From NCBI GenBank assembly GCA_025698895.1, contig JAILWO010000001.1:1771001-1835000 (forward strand): DNA of 64,000 bases. The letters run 5' to 3'. The position numbers were made by a program, and so were the translations under genes. Source of the stretch: Rhizobiaceae bacterium. Its GTDB lineage: Bacteria > Pseudomonadota > Alphaproteobacteria > Rhizobiales > Rhizobiaceae. Position 1 is the stretch's first letter; each line of letters begins with the position of its first letter. This document shows, piece by piece, positions 1-8,078 of this stretch. Under the pieces are notes generated by a model that was not told where the DNA came from, made no database searches, and saw nothing but the letters and a program-made list of their open reading frames with translations.

Positions 1-1
1 T

Positions 2-325
2 TCGGTCGAGGACGTTCGCTACCTCCTTTCGCCCGACCTCGAGCCTTTCGAGGACGCCGGCGGCGCCAAGGGCAGCATGGTTTCGACGGGCGGCACCTCC
101 GCCGACGTCTATCCCATCCTGTATTTCGGCAAGGAAGCCTGGGGCATCGTTCCGCTTCGCGGGCAGGGATCGATCGAACCGACCATCATCCCGGTCTCGC
201 AGAAGACGAAGGACGACCCGCTCGGGCAGCGCGGCTATGCCGGCTGGAAGATGTGGCATGTCAGCCTCATCCTCAACCAGCTCTGGATGGCCAGGCTCGA
301 GGTCGCGACCACCGACCTGTCGTGA
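2..325 (+). CDS. Phage major capsid protein, N4-gp56 family (C-terminal part)
   Basis: The frame is open from the left edge, so only the last 107 codons are present and the start lies outside the window. The visible part runs from SVEDVRYLL through GTSADVYPIL, GIVPLRGQG and a closing segment with WKMWHVSLILNQLWMARLEV. This ending is what I know from N4-gp56-type HK97-fold capsid proteins of podoviruses. It forms the icosahedral shell of the head. Its position at the head of a run of plus-strand virion genes fits. The family name rests on remembered similarity of the tail end, so the capsid role is firmer than the exact family. Confidence 0.75.
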   Translation, partial: SVEDVRYLLSPDLEPFEDAGGAKGSMVSTGGTSADVYPILYFGKEAWGIVPLRGQGSIEPTIIPVSQKTKDDPLGQRGYAGWKMWHVSLILNQLWMARLEVATTDLS

Positions 326-388
326 TCGTGACGGCGGGTCCGCCCGCCGTCTCCCCTCCACATCTCCTGACAACGGAAGGATCGTCCC

Positions 389-928
389 ATGAAGGGCATG
401 ATCAAGATTGGCGTCACCGTCGGCAACGGCGCGGCGCTCAACGTGGAATGCGGGTTCGTCCCCGACGTCGTGATGCTGTTCAACGTCACCGATGGCGACC
501 TGATCACCTGCGGCCTGCTCGGGCCGTACATCGTCCCGTTCTCCTCGGGCGGCACGACGGAAATCGTCGCCGGCGACAAGATCGTCGGCGCGACGTCCGG
601 CGCCCAGGCGTGGGTGCGCGAGGTGCTCGAATATTCCGGCACCTGGGCAGGCGGCGACGCTGCCGGCTTCTTCGTCGTCGACATGATCTCCGGCACGTTC
701 CAGTCGGAAAACGTCGATGTCGGCTCCGACACCAACCTGGCGACGGTCACCGCCAACGTCGTCCACAACGTCGCCATCGCGGCGGCGGCGGCTAGCGCGA
801 CCGGAACCTCCGCGATCTCCCGATACGAAGGCTCGACCGGCTCCGGCAAGAAGGGCTTCACGATCGGATCGGTCATCGCCGAGGAGGCCAAGGCCCTGCG
901 GTACATCGCGTTCCGCGGCGACGAGTAA
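389..928 (+). CDS. Phage head-associated hypothetical protein with GD-AAG repeat module
   Basis: A 179-residue protein starting 63 bp after the capsid gene behind a good ribosome site (GGAAGG). No family is recognised. It is rich in Gly, Ala, Ser and Val and predicted mostly beta. Residues about 52-107 hold a module (GDKIVGATSGAQAWV, then GDAAGFFVV, then FQSE) that recurs in the 637-residue protein encoded at 2856. Position just after the capsid gene suggests a head decoration or head-completion protein; this is inference from gene order only. Confidence 0.6.
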   Translation: MKGMIKIGVTVGNGAALNVECGFVPDVVMLFNVTDGDLITCGLLGPYIVPFSSGGTTEIVAGDKIVGATSGAQAWVREVLEYSGTWAGGDAAGFFVVDMISGTFQSENVDVGSDTNLATVTANVVHNVAIAAAAASATGTSAISRYEGSTGSGKKGFTIGSVIAEEAKALRYIAFRGDE

Positions 929-940
929 GGGGAGGGGCGA

Positions 941-1459
941 ATGACGACCCTTCCCAACGCGGACATCCAGCGCCACATCGACCAGGCCCAGCGCGGATCG
1001 CTCGACGACATGGCCAAGGCTCTGCGCGCCATGTCGAACGCCAGCGTCATCGTTGTTCCGGATGAAGCGACCTACACGATGCTTCCCGAAAACAGCGGCA
1101 AGACGCACATCCTGCCGGACCTGACCGCCGATATCACGATCTCGCTGCCGGATGCGGCGGAGGGTCTCGAATATCGGTTCCTCTATGGCGGCGTGGCGGC
1201 CGACGCGCAGGACTGGATCATCGACACCGGTTCGGACACGAACTTCTTCCTTGGTGGACTGATCCATGCCGACACGGATGCCGGTTCGGCCGGAGATGAG
1301 ATCGTGCCGATCGCCGGCGACGGCAACTCCAACTCGATCCTGACGGTCCTGGTACCGGGCCCCGGAACGGAGATCCATCTGATCTGCGACGGGACCAACT
1401 GGTACCTGAGTGGCACCGTGGCCGGCGCCACGGTCCCGACCTTCGCCGACCAGGCCTGA
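941..1459 (+). CDS. Phage structural hypothetical protein
   Basis: A 172-residue protein 12 bp downstream of the previous gene with a GGGGAGGGGC ribosome site. It has a short helical N-terminus (about residues 1-40) and then a Gly/Asp-rich probable beta domain with THILPDLTADITISLP and GTNWYLSGTV. That pattern is common in small appendage or head-fibre proteins of podoviruses. No enzyme motif, signal peptide or membrane segment is visible. Role in the virion is inferred from context. Confidence 0.6.
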   Translation: MTTLPNADIQRHIDQAQRGSLDDMAKALRAMSNASVIVVPDEATYTMLPENSGKTHILPDLTADITISLPDAAEGLEYRFLYGGVAADAQDWIIDTGSDTNFFLGGLIHADTDAGSAGDEIVPIAGDGNSNSILTVLVPGPGTEIHLICDGTNWYLSGTVAGATVPTFADQA

Positions 1460-1517
1460 TCGACGACGGGCGCGGCCTTCGCGGTCGCGCCCGTTCCATC
1501 CCCTCGGGAGTTCCCAC

Positions 1518-1691
1518 ATGACAAAGACCGCAACGACGAAGGTCGCCGTCAAGATCAAGGGCGGCGGCACCGTCCCAATCCATGTCGACGGGCAGATGCG
1601 CCGTATCCGGCGCGGCCGGCGCATTGTTCTGACCCAGGCGGAATACGCCGAGGTCCAGCGCGCCAGGATCGAACACACCAAGGAGAAGTGA
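1518..1691 (+). CDS. Small basic phage protein
   Basis: A 57-residue lysine/arginine-rich protein. The ATG at 1518 sits behind CCCTCGGGAG, which is the best ribosome site in the interval; a longer in-frame start at 1410 would run into the previous gene. The sequence carries KIKGGGTVPIHVDGQMRRIRRGRRI followed by a short helix. Function is not recognised. It lies tightly between two virion genes and is probably a minor structural or morphogenesis factor. Confidence 0.55.
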   Translation: MTKTATTKVAVKIKGGGTVPIHVDGQMRRIRRGRRIVLTQAEYAEVQRARIEHTKEK

Positions 1692-1695
1692 CCCC

Positions 1696-2154
1696 ATGAA
1701 GGTCAAGATCGACAAGGCCTCGGCCGCGCAGCTCGCCGCCTACGCCAACACCTATCACGGCCTCGACGTGAACTATCGCATGGGCGCGGCCGCCATCGTC
1801 GCCAAGCTGGAAGCGGCCGGAGTGACCGTCGACGAAATCGAGGTCGAGGATGCTTCCGTCCAGTCGCGACCGCCTGTTGCCGAGCCCGTCACGGCCGATG
1901 CCCCGCGCAAGAAGATGGTGATCATGATCCCCAACCAGAACGAGCCGGGTGGCAAGGACCCTGTTCCCGTCGGCGTCAACGGCAAGGTCTACCTGATCAA
2001 GCGTGGCGTCGAGGTGACCGTGCCGGAGGAGGTCGTCGAGGTGCTCCGCAACGCCAACAAGATCCAGTACGACAAGGGGCCGAACGGCGAGCCGATCAAC
2101 CCGACGCCGGTGCCGACGCACAACTTCTCCATTCTCGGCACGGTCGCGGCCTAG
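1696..2154 (+). CDS. Phage hypothetical protein with SAP/HeH-like N-terminus
   Basis: A 152-residue protein starting 4 bp after the previous stop. Residues about 1-45 form a two-helix pattern ending in AAAIVAKLEAAGVTVDEI, resembling the short SAP/HeH-type motif found in phage head proteins. A middle linker is followed by a C-terminal part with PVGVNGKVYLIKRGVEVTVP, a phrase frequent in small tail or head-tail proteins of podoviruses. A virion role is likely from position; the precise function is unknown. Confidence 0.55.
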   Translation: MKVKIDKASAAQLAAYANTYHGLDVNYRMGAAAIVAKLEAAGVTVDEIEVEDASVQSRPPVAEPVTADAPRKKMVIMIPNQNEPGGKDPVPVGVNGKVYLIKRGVEVTVPEEVVEVLRNANKIQYDKGPNGEPINPTPVPTHNFSILGTVAA

Positions 2155-2157
2155 CCC

Positions 2158-2856
2158 ATGAACTTCCTCGCGCTCTGCCAGCGTGTGGCGTCTGATTCCG
2201 GCACGGTCAGCGGGGAACTCCCGTCGACCGTTGCCGGTCAGACCGGGCGCCTGGGCAAGATCGTCCGCTGGACGAACGACGCCTGGCGCTCGATCCAGCT
2301 CGCCCATTCGCAATGGCTGTGGATGCGGTCCGACTTCTCCGGCCAGACCGTGGCCGGAACCCGGACCTATACCGGCGTCGACATGGGCGTGGCATCCCGG
2401 TTCGGCGACTTCCTGTGCCGCAACGACGCGCGCGAGAACCGCTATTCGATCTACCTCACCGCCACCGGCGTCGCGGACGAGGGGCAGTTGCAGTACCGCG
2501 ATTACGACCATTTCTACACGGTCTTCCAGCGCGGCGTGCAGACACAGAACCCGCCGTCGTACTTCACGATCACGCCCGACGGAAAGCTGGCGCTGCATCC
2601 GATCCCTGACGATGCCTACACGGTCAAGGGTCCCTATCGGAAGGACGTCCAGGACCTGACGGCCGATGGCGACATCCCCGAAATGCCGACGCGCTTCCAC
2701 GACCTGATCGTCGACATCGCGCTCCAGAACTATCTCGACGTCCATGACGAGGCGACGGTCATGGTGCCCCTGCATCGGCTGCGGACGATACCGCGCTTCG
2801 CCGAACTGGAGCGCGACCAGTTGCCCACGATCCGCCTTCCGGGACCGCTCGCCTGA
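2158..2856 (+). CDS. Putative phage head-tail adaptor protein
   Basis: A 232-residue protein starting three bases after the previous stop and overlapping the next gene by one base. The N-terminal helix (NFLALCQRVASDSG), the tract RLGKIVRWTNDAWRSIQLAHSQWLWMRSDF and a C-terminal FHDLIVDIALQNYLDVHDE resemble adaptor or tail-tube proteins that sit between portal and nozzle in podoviruses. I base this on recollection of the family layout and on gene order (capsid, small proteins, adaptor, nozzle). No catalytic residues are expected or seen. Confidence 0.5.
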   Translation: MNFLALCQRVASDSGTVSGELPSTVAGQTGRLGKIVRWTNDAWRSIQLAHSQWLWMRSDFSGQTVAGTRTYTGVDMGVASRFGDFLCRNDARENRYSIYLTATGVADEGQLQYRDYDHFYTVFQRGVQTQNPPSYFTITPDGKLALHPIPDDAYTVKGPYRKDVQDLTADGDIPEMPTRFHDLIVDIALQNYLDVHDEATVMVPLHRLRTIPRFAELERDQLPTIRLPGPLA

Positions 2857-4769
2857 TGCCACAATCGACGTCGACAGTTTTGTTGCGCGGCGGTCTGGAC
2901 CTGGTGACGCCACCCGTGGCGATGGACCCGGGCAAGTGCATCGCCGCGCTCAACTATGAGCCCGAGGCCGACGGCTACCGGCGCATCGGCGGCTATGAGC
3001 GATTCGATGGCCGGCCGAGGCCTTCGGAGGCGGCAACTGATCTTGAAGCCGAGCAGCGTCGCCTTGAAATCGACGAGGTCGACGGCATCGGCGAGGTCCG
3101 CGGCGTCGCGATCTTCAAGGGCGATGTCTACGCCTTCCGCGACCACGAAACGCGCGGCGGCGCCATGTGGAAGGCCAGCGCGGTCGGCTGGCAAGGGCAG
3201 ACGTTCGGAAGCTACATCACGTTCTCGTCCGGCACGGCCGAATATGTGGAGGGCGACGTGCTGGTCGGCGGCACGTCGGGCGCGACCGCGACGATCAACC
3301 GCGTGGTACTGCGCTCCGGCAGCTACAGCGCCGGCGACGCGGCGGGCTACGTGGTCATCAACGACCCTGTCGCGGCCTTCCAGTCGGGCGAGACGGCGAC
3401 CAGCACATCATCGGGTAGCGCCACGCTTTCAGCCGAACCACAACGGGTGAACCTCCATCCGGGCGGGCGCTACAGCTTCGTCGAGCATAATTTTTACGGG
3501 GCGCGAAAGTCCCGCCGCCTCTACTTCGCCAATGGCGCCGGAACCGCTTTCGAGTACAGCGGCGAGTGGCTCGCGCCGATCCTGACCGGCGGCGTCGAGG
3601 GCGACCTGGACGTCGTGACGTTCATCCTCAACCGCGCCGGCGACAACGTTGTGACCCGCGCCGGCGATTTCGTCATCGCGCGCGGCGAATATGATCGGCC
3701 GCGCTTCGTGACCGAGTTCCGCAATCATCTGTTCCTGTCCTTCGACGCGGGATCGGTGCTCCATTCCGGCGTCGCCGAGCCGCTCGATTACCGGGCCATC
3801 GCGGGCGCGGCCGAGATCGCTTTCGGATCGAAGGTGACGGGCATGCTGCCGGGCGTGTCGACGGCGCTGTTCATCCTGGGCGAAAGCCGCGTCGACTTCC
3901 TGGCCGGCAACGATTCATCGGATTTCCAGTTGCTGCCGCTGTCCTCGTCGGCGGGGGCGCTCGCCTACACCCCCCAGATCATGAACCAGACGCCGATCTA
4001 TCTCGACGACGCGGGCCTGCGCAGCGTGTCTTCGACGTCCGCCTTCGGCGATTTCCGCATGGGATCGATATCGCAGATGGTCGAACCCCTTCTGCGGCGC
4101 AAGAGGCGCGAAGGCATCCTTCCGACCGCGTCCATCGTGATGAAGCGCAAGGACCAGTACCGGCTGTTCTTCAACGACGGGACGGGGCTGATCGTCTATT
4201 TCGGACGCAAGAACCCGGAGATCCTCCCGTTCAAACTGCCGATCGTGGTGACCTGCGCCTGCGCCGGTGAACTGACGAAAGGCGGCGGCGAGCGCTACTT
4301 CGTCGGGGCGACCGACGGCTTCGTCTATGAACTGCAGGCCGGCAACTCGTTCGACGGCGCCGAGGTGCCTGCCTTCCTGCGGCTTGCCTGGAATACGATC
4401 GGGGCGCCGCGCCAGCAGAAGCGGTTCCACAAGGCGACCGTCGAGGTCGACGCCGAGGAAGACGTCGAGATCGGCATTGCCTTCGACGTCGACTATCGCA
4501 GGAACGCCAATGCGCATGGCGCGCGCGCCGATGTCGATGTCGATGCAGGAAGCCCTTCCCTTGTCGATACCGATGGCGGCGGCGCCGGGACCGTCCAGGG
4601 CTATGACGATATCGACTGGACGCCGTCGATGCAGGGCCTCGTCGAGGCCTATCTGGACGGCATCGGGACCAACCTGGCCCTGACCCTGATCAGCGAGCAC
4701 ACCACGGAGGCACCGCACACCTTCTCGTCGATGACGATCAACTTCATGCCGCGCAAGATCGTCCGCTAA
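2856..4769 (+). CDS. Putative phage tail nozzle / stabilisation-type structural protein
   Basis: A 637-residue protein. The N-terminus (LLRGGLDLVTPP, NYEPEADGYRRIGGYERFDGRP) is typical of long beta-rich virion proteins that follow the adaptor gene in podoviruses and may correspond to a tail nozzle or DNA-stabilisation protein. Residues about 123-179 repeat the GD-AAG module also present in the protein encoded at 389. The remaining chain has many short beta-strand-like segments, with no signal peptide, membrane segment or enzyme motif. It overlaps both neighbours by one base, as expected in a late operon. The nozzle assignment is inference. Confidence 0.5.
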   Translation: MPQSTSTVLLRGGLDLVTPPVAMDPGKCIAALNYEPEADGYRRIGGYERFDGRPRPSEAATDLEAEQRRLEIDEVDGIGEVRGVAIFKGDVYAFRDHETRGGAMWKASAVGWQGQTFGSYITFSSGTAEYVEGDVLVGGTSGATATINRVVLRSGSYSAGDAAGYVVINDPVAAFQSGETATSTSSGSATLSAEPQRVNLHPGGRYSFVEHNFYGARKSRRLYFANGAGTAFEYSGEWLAPILTGGVEGDLDVVTFILNRAGDNVVTRAGDFVIARGEYDRPRFVTEFRNHLFLSFDAGSVLHSGVAEPLDYRAIAGAAEIAFGSKVTGMLPGVSTALFILGESRVDFLAGNDSSDFQLLPLSSSAGALAYTPQIMNQTPIYLDDAGLRSVSSTSAFGDFRMGSISQMVEPLLRRKRREGILPTASIVMKRKDQYRLFFNDGTGLIVYFGRKNPEILPFKLPIVVTCACAGELTKGGGERYFVGATDGFVYELQAGNSFDGAEVPAFLRLAWNTIGAPRQQKRFHKATVEVDAEEDVEIGIAFDVDYRRNANAHGARADVDVDAGSPSLVDTDGGGAGTVQGYDDIDWTPSMQGLVEAYLDGIGTNLALTLISEHTTEAPHTFSSMTINFMPRKIVR

Positions 4770-5356
4770 TGGCCGTTCTGCAGAACACGGTCCAGCGCCT
4801 CGTGGCGCGGATGGGGGAAATCTACGGCCGCGTGAACACGGACGCCGCGCTGGCGGCCTCGATGGCGACGGCGATCGGATCGGTGGACGAGAAGACCTCG
4901 CTGGACAGCGACGACCTGTTCATGCTGGTCGACAGCGACGATAACGAAGCCAAGAAGGCCAAACTGTCGAGCCTTGTCGCCTCGGTCTATTCGGCGGCGA
5001 GCTACACGCCGGTGATCTCAAACACGACCAACGTCGCCGCCTCGGCCAACATCGCGGCAAGGCGGCTGCGCTTCGGAACCTCGGTGCTCGTCTTCGGCAC
5101 CATCGATCTCGAGGAAACCGACCAGGGCGCGGCGACGGCCTTCAATCTCTCGATCCCGGTGGCGTCGAACTTCGGGGCGGTGACCGACCTTCATGGCTTC
5201 ATCGCGTCGGCCTTCGACAACGGCTTCATCGAGGCAGACACGGCGAACGACAATGCGCGGGTCGCCTTCGGCGGAATGAGCCGCGTCCTGGCGCGCGGCG
5301 GCACGGTGAGCGGGGCGCAGACCCGCCGCTTCTTCTTCGAATATCAGGTCATCTGA
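4769..5356 (+). CDS. Phage tail appendage hypothetical protein
   Basis: A 195-residue protein overlapping the previous gene by one base. It starts with an alpha-helical segment (about 1-45), then an acidic tract LDSDDLFMLVDSDDNEAKK that resembles the attachment region seen in some tail-fibre proteins. A beta-rich C-terminal half ends RRFFFEYQVI. It lies immediately upstream of a tail fibre gene, so a baseplate or fibre-attachment role is plausible. No known family is recognised with confidence. Confidence 0.5.
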   Translation: MAVLQNTVQRLVARMGEIYGRVNTDAALAASMATAIGSVDEKTSLDSDDLFMLVDSDDNEAKKAKLSSLVASVYSAASYTPVISNTTNVAASANIAARRLRFGTSVLVFGTIDLEETDQGAATAFNLSIPVASNFGAVTDLHGFIASAFDNGFIEADTANDNARVAFGGMSRVLARGGTVSGAQTRRFFFEYQVI

Positions 5357-5369
5357 CCGGAGCGACATC

Positions 5370-6596
5370 ATGGCCAATCAGGGCATCTACGAACTCGAAG
5401 ACACATGGAACGACGGCGGCACGACCTGGCACGGGATCAGGCTGACCGTGACCAACAGTGCGTCGGCGTCCGATTCCAAGCTGATCGAACTGCGCATCGG
5501 GACAGCGCCGAAGTTCAGCGTCGACAAGGCCGGCGATCTCACGATTACCAGCGACGACGCGGGTGCGGCGGCGGGGCCGAACCTGACCCTTTATCGCGAC
5601 AGCGCCTCTCCGGCTGCGTCGGATGTCATGGGCAGGATCCGCTTCAGGGGCGAGGACAGCGACGGCAACATCGAGAGCTATTCGGAGATCTATTCCCGCC
5701 TCGACGATCCGACATCGGGATCGGAGGACGCCAGCGTCCTGATCCGCACAGCGGTCGCCGGTACGATGACGACGATGGCGACCTTCGCCCCCGGCGGCAT
5801 CACGCTCAACAGCGTCGTGATCTCGAACTCCAACTCGATCACCGGGGTCAACAACCTGACGGCGAGCGGAACCGTCACGGCCGCCCAAAACTTCGTCAGT
5901 TCGACCACGACTGCTGTCGTGGCGCCAACCGGAGCGGGTGACGTTCGCCTTCGGCCGAACGGCAGTGGATCGACCACCGGGCAGGCGGTCCTCGATTCAA
6001 GCGGCAACCTGTCGCTCAGCGGGGCGCTGACGGCGGGATCGATCACGTCCGGTTTCGGATCGATCGATATCGGATCGTCGACGCTGACGGCGGGCGCCGG
6101 CACGCTTGCCAGCCTGACCATCGGCACCTATTCCGAGACCGGCGCGGGCAACGGCAAGCAGGTCACCGGCAATAGCTACGACTCGTCGCGCAACTCCACC
6201 GGCACGACGTCGCACCTGCGGTTCTTCAACCCGAACAACCAGGTCGGTTCGATCACGACCAATGGCAGCGCGACGGCCTACAACACATCATCCGACGAGC
6301 GGCTCAAGGACAAGACCGGCCACCTGGCCGGCGAGGACGCCCTTGCCATCATCCTTGCCGATCCGGTCTGGACCTTCGACTGGAAGAAGTCCGGGGAGAG
6401 CGCGGTCGGCTGGGGCGCGCAGACATCCTACGGCATATCGCGGGACCTCGCCTCGCCGGGAGAAGGCGAGCCGGGCAACGAGGATTTCATGCCATGGGGC
6501 GTCGATCAGGCCAAGCGCACGCCGTATCTGTGGGCGGCCACGGCCCATCTGGCCGGCAGGCTGGCCGACCTGGAGGCACGCGTCGATGCCCTCTGA
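5370..6596 (+). CDS. Tail fibre protein with C-terminal intramolecular chaperone (peptidase S74-type)
   Basis: A 408-residue fibre protein. Residues about 1-300 are Ser/Thr/Gly-rich with repetitive short beta elements, as in a trimeric shaft. The C-terminus from about residue 308 carries SDERLKDKTG, the hallmark serine-aspartate start of the endosialidase-type S74 chaperone, which folds the trimer and cleaves itself off before the Ser-Asp. WAATAHLAGRLADLEARV supplies the closing coiled-coil helix. The gene follows the late operon order and overlaps the next start by 11 bp. The host-range role is inferred; the S74 domain is recognised directly. Confidence 0.8.
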   Translation: MANQGIYELEDTWNDGGTTWHGIRLTVTNSASASDSKLIELRIGTAPKFSVDKAGDLTITSDDAGAAAGPNLTLYRDSASPAASDVMGRIRFRGEDSDGNIESYSEIYSRLDDPTSGSEDASVLIRTAVAGTMTTMATFAPGGITLNSVVISNSNSITGVNNLTASGTVTAAQNFVSSTTTAVVAPTGAGDVRLRPNGSGSTTGQAVLDSSGNLSLSGALTAGSITSGFGSIDIGSSTLTAGAGTLASLTIGTYSETGAGNGKQVTGNSYDSSRNSTGTTSHLRFFNPNNQVGSITTNGSATAYNTSSDERLKDKTGHLAGEDALAIILADPVWTFDWKKSGESAVGWGAQTSYGISRDLASPGEGEPGNEDFMPWGVDQAKRTPYLWAATAHLAGRLADLEARVDAL

Positions 6597-7422
6597 AATG
6601 GTGGTCGAGCGGGGCGGGAACGAGTTCTTCGTTTCCGTCCCCAGCCTCAAGGAGGGGTCGGACAAGCATGTCCGCTGGCGCTTCCATCGCGACAACTATG
6701 CGCCGATCAATTCCGATACATGGCGCATCAATACCGTGTTCGAGGCTGCCCGCAGCGGCATGACCATGACGCCGGGCCAGCAGATATGCTCGAGCGGCGA
6801 GTTTGAGCTGGCAGTGTTCGAAAGCACCTATGGCTACTCCGGCGGGCGCAATCACGGCAACGAGGTCGCGACCTTCACCAGCTTTCAGATTGACGGGCAG
6901 GATCACAGCCTTGCTGGCAGCACCAAGACCGCAGGCCGCGTCGACCTGATCTGCAATTCCGATGTCTTCCGCGTCGGCACGTCGACCGTGATCGCCAGAT
7001 GCACAAAGCGCTGGACGATGGAGAACGGGATGCTTCGCCTGTCGAACCGCCTGGAGTGGCTGGAGGCAGTCGATATCATAGAATGTCAGATGCTCATGTG
7101 CCCGATCCTGCGCAAGGACGGTGCAGGTCCGCAGATCACGACCAAGGCATCACGTGAGCCGACATGGGGCAACGAGGACGTCTCGCTTCCCGGCTTCACG
7201 CACAAGCTCACCAAGGCCGGCAACGTGAAGGTATGGGGATCGACCGGCTACTCGTGCGAAACCCGCGTCCTGTCCGGCTGGACCATGCCGGGGCGCCGGA
7301 CATGGGTGAAAAACGAGGTTCCGGTCAACAAGGTCTATCACGACTATTGCGGGCCGTACCTGACGACACCGGGCGAGGTCTTCGCGCTGGAAGGTACGAT
7401 TCGCATCGACACCGCGAACTAG
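6586..7422 (+). CDS. Probable tail tip / receptor-binding protein
   Basis: A 278-residue protein. The ATG at 6586 gives MPSEMVVERGG and overlaps the fibre gene; an ATG at 6598 is the alternative. The chain is beta-rich with many Cys, Trp and His residues (for example GYSGGRNHGNE and SGWTMPGRRTWVKNEV). I recognise no family. Its place right after an S74-type fibre gene suggests a second receptor-binding or sugar-binding subunit. Third codon positions look less G/C-rich than in the neighbours, which is often seen in exchanged host-range genes. The function remains inference. Confidence 0.55.
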   Translation: MPSEMVVERGGNEFFVSVPSLKEGSDKHVRWRFHRDNYAPINSDTWRINTVFEAARSGMTMTPGQQICSSGEFELAVFESTYGYSGGRNHGNEVATFTSFQIDGQDHSLAGSTKTAGRVDLICNSDVFRVGTSTVIARCTKRWTMENGMLRLSNRLEWLEAVDIIECQMLMCPILRKDGAGPQITTKASREPTWGNEDVSLPGFTHKLTKAGNVKVWGSTGYSCETRVLSGWTMPGRRTWVKNEVPVNKVYHDYCGPYLTTPGEVFALEGTIRIDTAN

Positions 7423-7789
7423 CGGATCGACTTCCACCAGATATCTTCCTCGTCGTCGTCATCGTCGCGACGGGGTGGGAAAAGCCAGTTCCAGATCCTG
7501 CACAGCATCGGGACACTCCCCGGTTTCAGTCGGGGAGTTTAGAAGTCCTCAGGTGGAAGACCGCCGCAGCCTTTAGGCTTTCGCCCTGGACATGCGCTAC
7601 AGCCTCCCCGACCGAAATCGGGAAAAGAACGCCCTCGGCCAAGCCGAGGACGCCAAGCGTGGACCGCGATCCACTTCACCTGAGGGGTTCTAACGCCCCT
7701 GTCCCTTCGGGACGCCGCGAAGACTACTCCTTATGCGGCGTTCCGGCAAATCCGACATCCGGCAGATCGCCGCAGACACGGAGACCCGC
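7423..7789 (+). other. 367-bp gene-free interval dominated by palindromes
   Basis: This is the only gap of more than 300 bases without a convincing gene. Its first ~90 bases show nothing I can assign. From 7515 to 7740 it is almost entirely inverted repeats (see the ncRNA candidate). The last ~50 bases lead into a GGAG ribosome site for the small gene at 7790. Short ORFs here are not supported by codon usage. Confidence 0.7.
7515..7740 (+). ncRNA. Candidate structured RNA or palindromic mobile-element remnant
   Basis: Eight short inverted repeats lie almost head to tail. They are an 8-bp stem 7515-7522/7531-7538, a 4-bp stem 7568-7571/7576-7579, a 5-bp stem 7607-7611/7618-7622, a 7-bp stem 7633-7639/7643-7649, a 5-bp stem 7659-7663/7670-7674, a 4-bp stem 7684-7687/7696-7699 (an alternative to the closing helix), a 5-bp stem 7701-7705/7709-7713 and a 6-bp stem 7713-7718/7735-7740. 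A long-range helix pairs 7547-7559 with 7674-7685 (nine pairs, one bulged base, three pairs), closing a multibranch domain. This is typical of a folded non-coding RNA or of IS200/IS605-type palindromic ends; HEARO/omega-RNA-like RNAs are one family to test. No transposase or nuclease gene is adjacent. Strand is assumed from the operon. Confidence 0.45.
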
Positions 7790-8062
7790 ATGAAAATCGA
7801 CTTCTCACAGCCCATCGTCCTGCCGCTTGGCGAGGAATCGGGCCTGACGCTGGGCAAGGTGGCGCTGGCCGCCCTCAACGCGCCCAGCCGGGAGCCTCTG
7901 TCCATCGTCGAGGCCATGAAGCGCGGCAATCTGGCGATCAGGGTCGCCGAAGGCGGCGATCACGAGATCACGCCGGAGGAAGCAACGCTCATTCGCGGCC
8001 AGCTTCCCCACGCATGGGCGCCTGTCGTGGTCGCGATCGCGGCGAAGATGCTCGAAGGCTGA
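7790..8062 (+). CDS. Small phage hypothetical protein
   Basis: A 90-residue protein. The ATG at 7790 follows ACGGAGACC, a good ribosome site; an in-frame upstream start at 7733 would lie inside the palindromic block. The sequence has a short beta start (MKIDFSQPIVLPLG) then helices with LTLGKVALAALNAP and ITPEEATLIRGQL, ending WAPVVVAIAAKMLEG. Similar small proteins sit beside tail genes in many phages and could be chaperone-like, but no family is certain. Confidence 0.6.
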   Translation: MKIDFSQPIVLPLGEESGLTLGKVALAALNAPSREPLSIVEAMKRGNLAIRVAEGGDHEITPEEATLIRGQLPHAWAPVVVAIAAKMLEG

Positions 8063-8078
8063 ACCAGGAAACGCACCG

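Noticed and set aside
1555-2913. Long minus-strand ORF of 452 codons across the head genes
   Set aside because: It covers several plus-strand genes that have ribosome sites and coupled starts. Its Arg/Gly/Asp-rich product is typical of an antisense shadow in GC-rich DNA.
7515-7740. Firm assignment as an IscB/TnpB guide RNA
   Set aside because: There is no IscB, TnpB or transposase ORF nearby and I cannot run a covariance model, so only a candidate call is made.
6586-7789. Diversity-generating retroelement (variable receptor gene followed by template RNA)
   Set aside because: No reverse transcriptase, no Avd gene and no near-repeat between the 3' end of the gene and the palindromic block was found.
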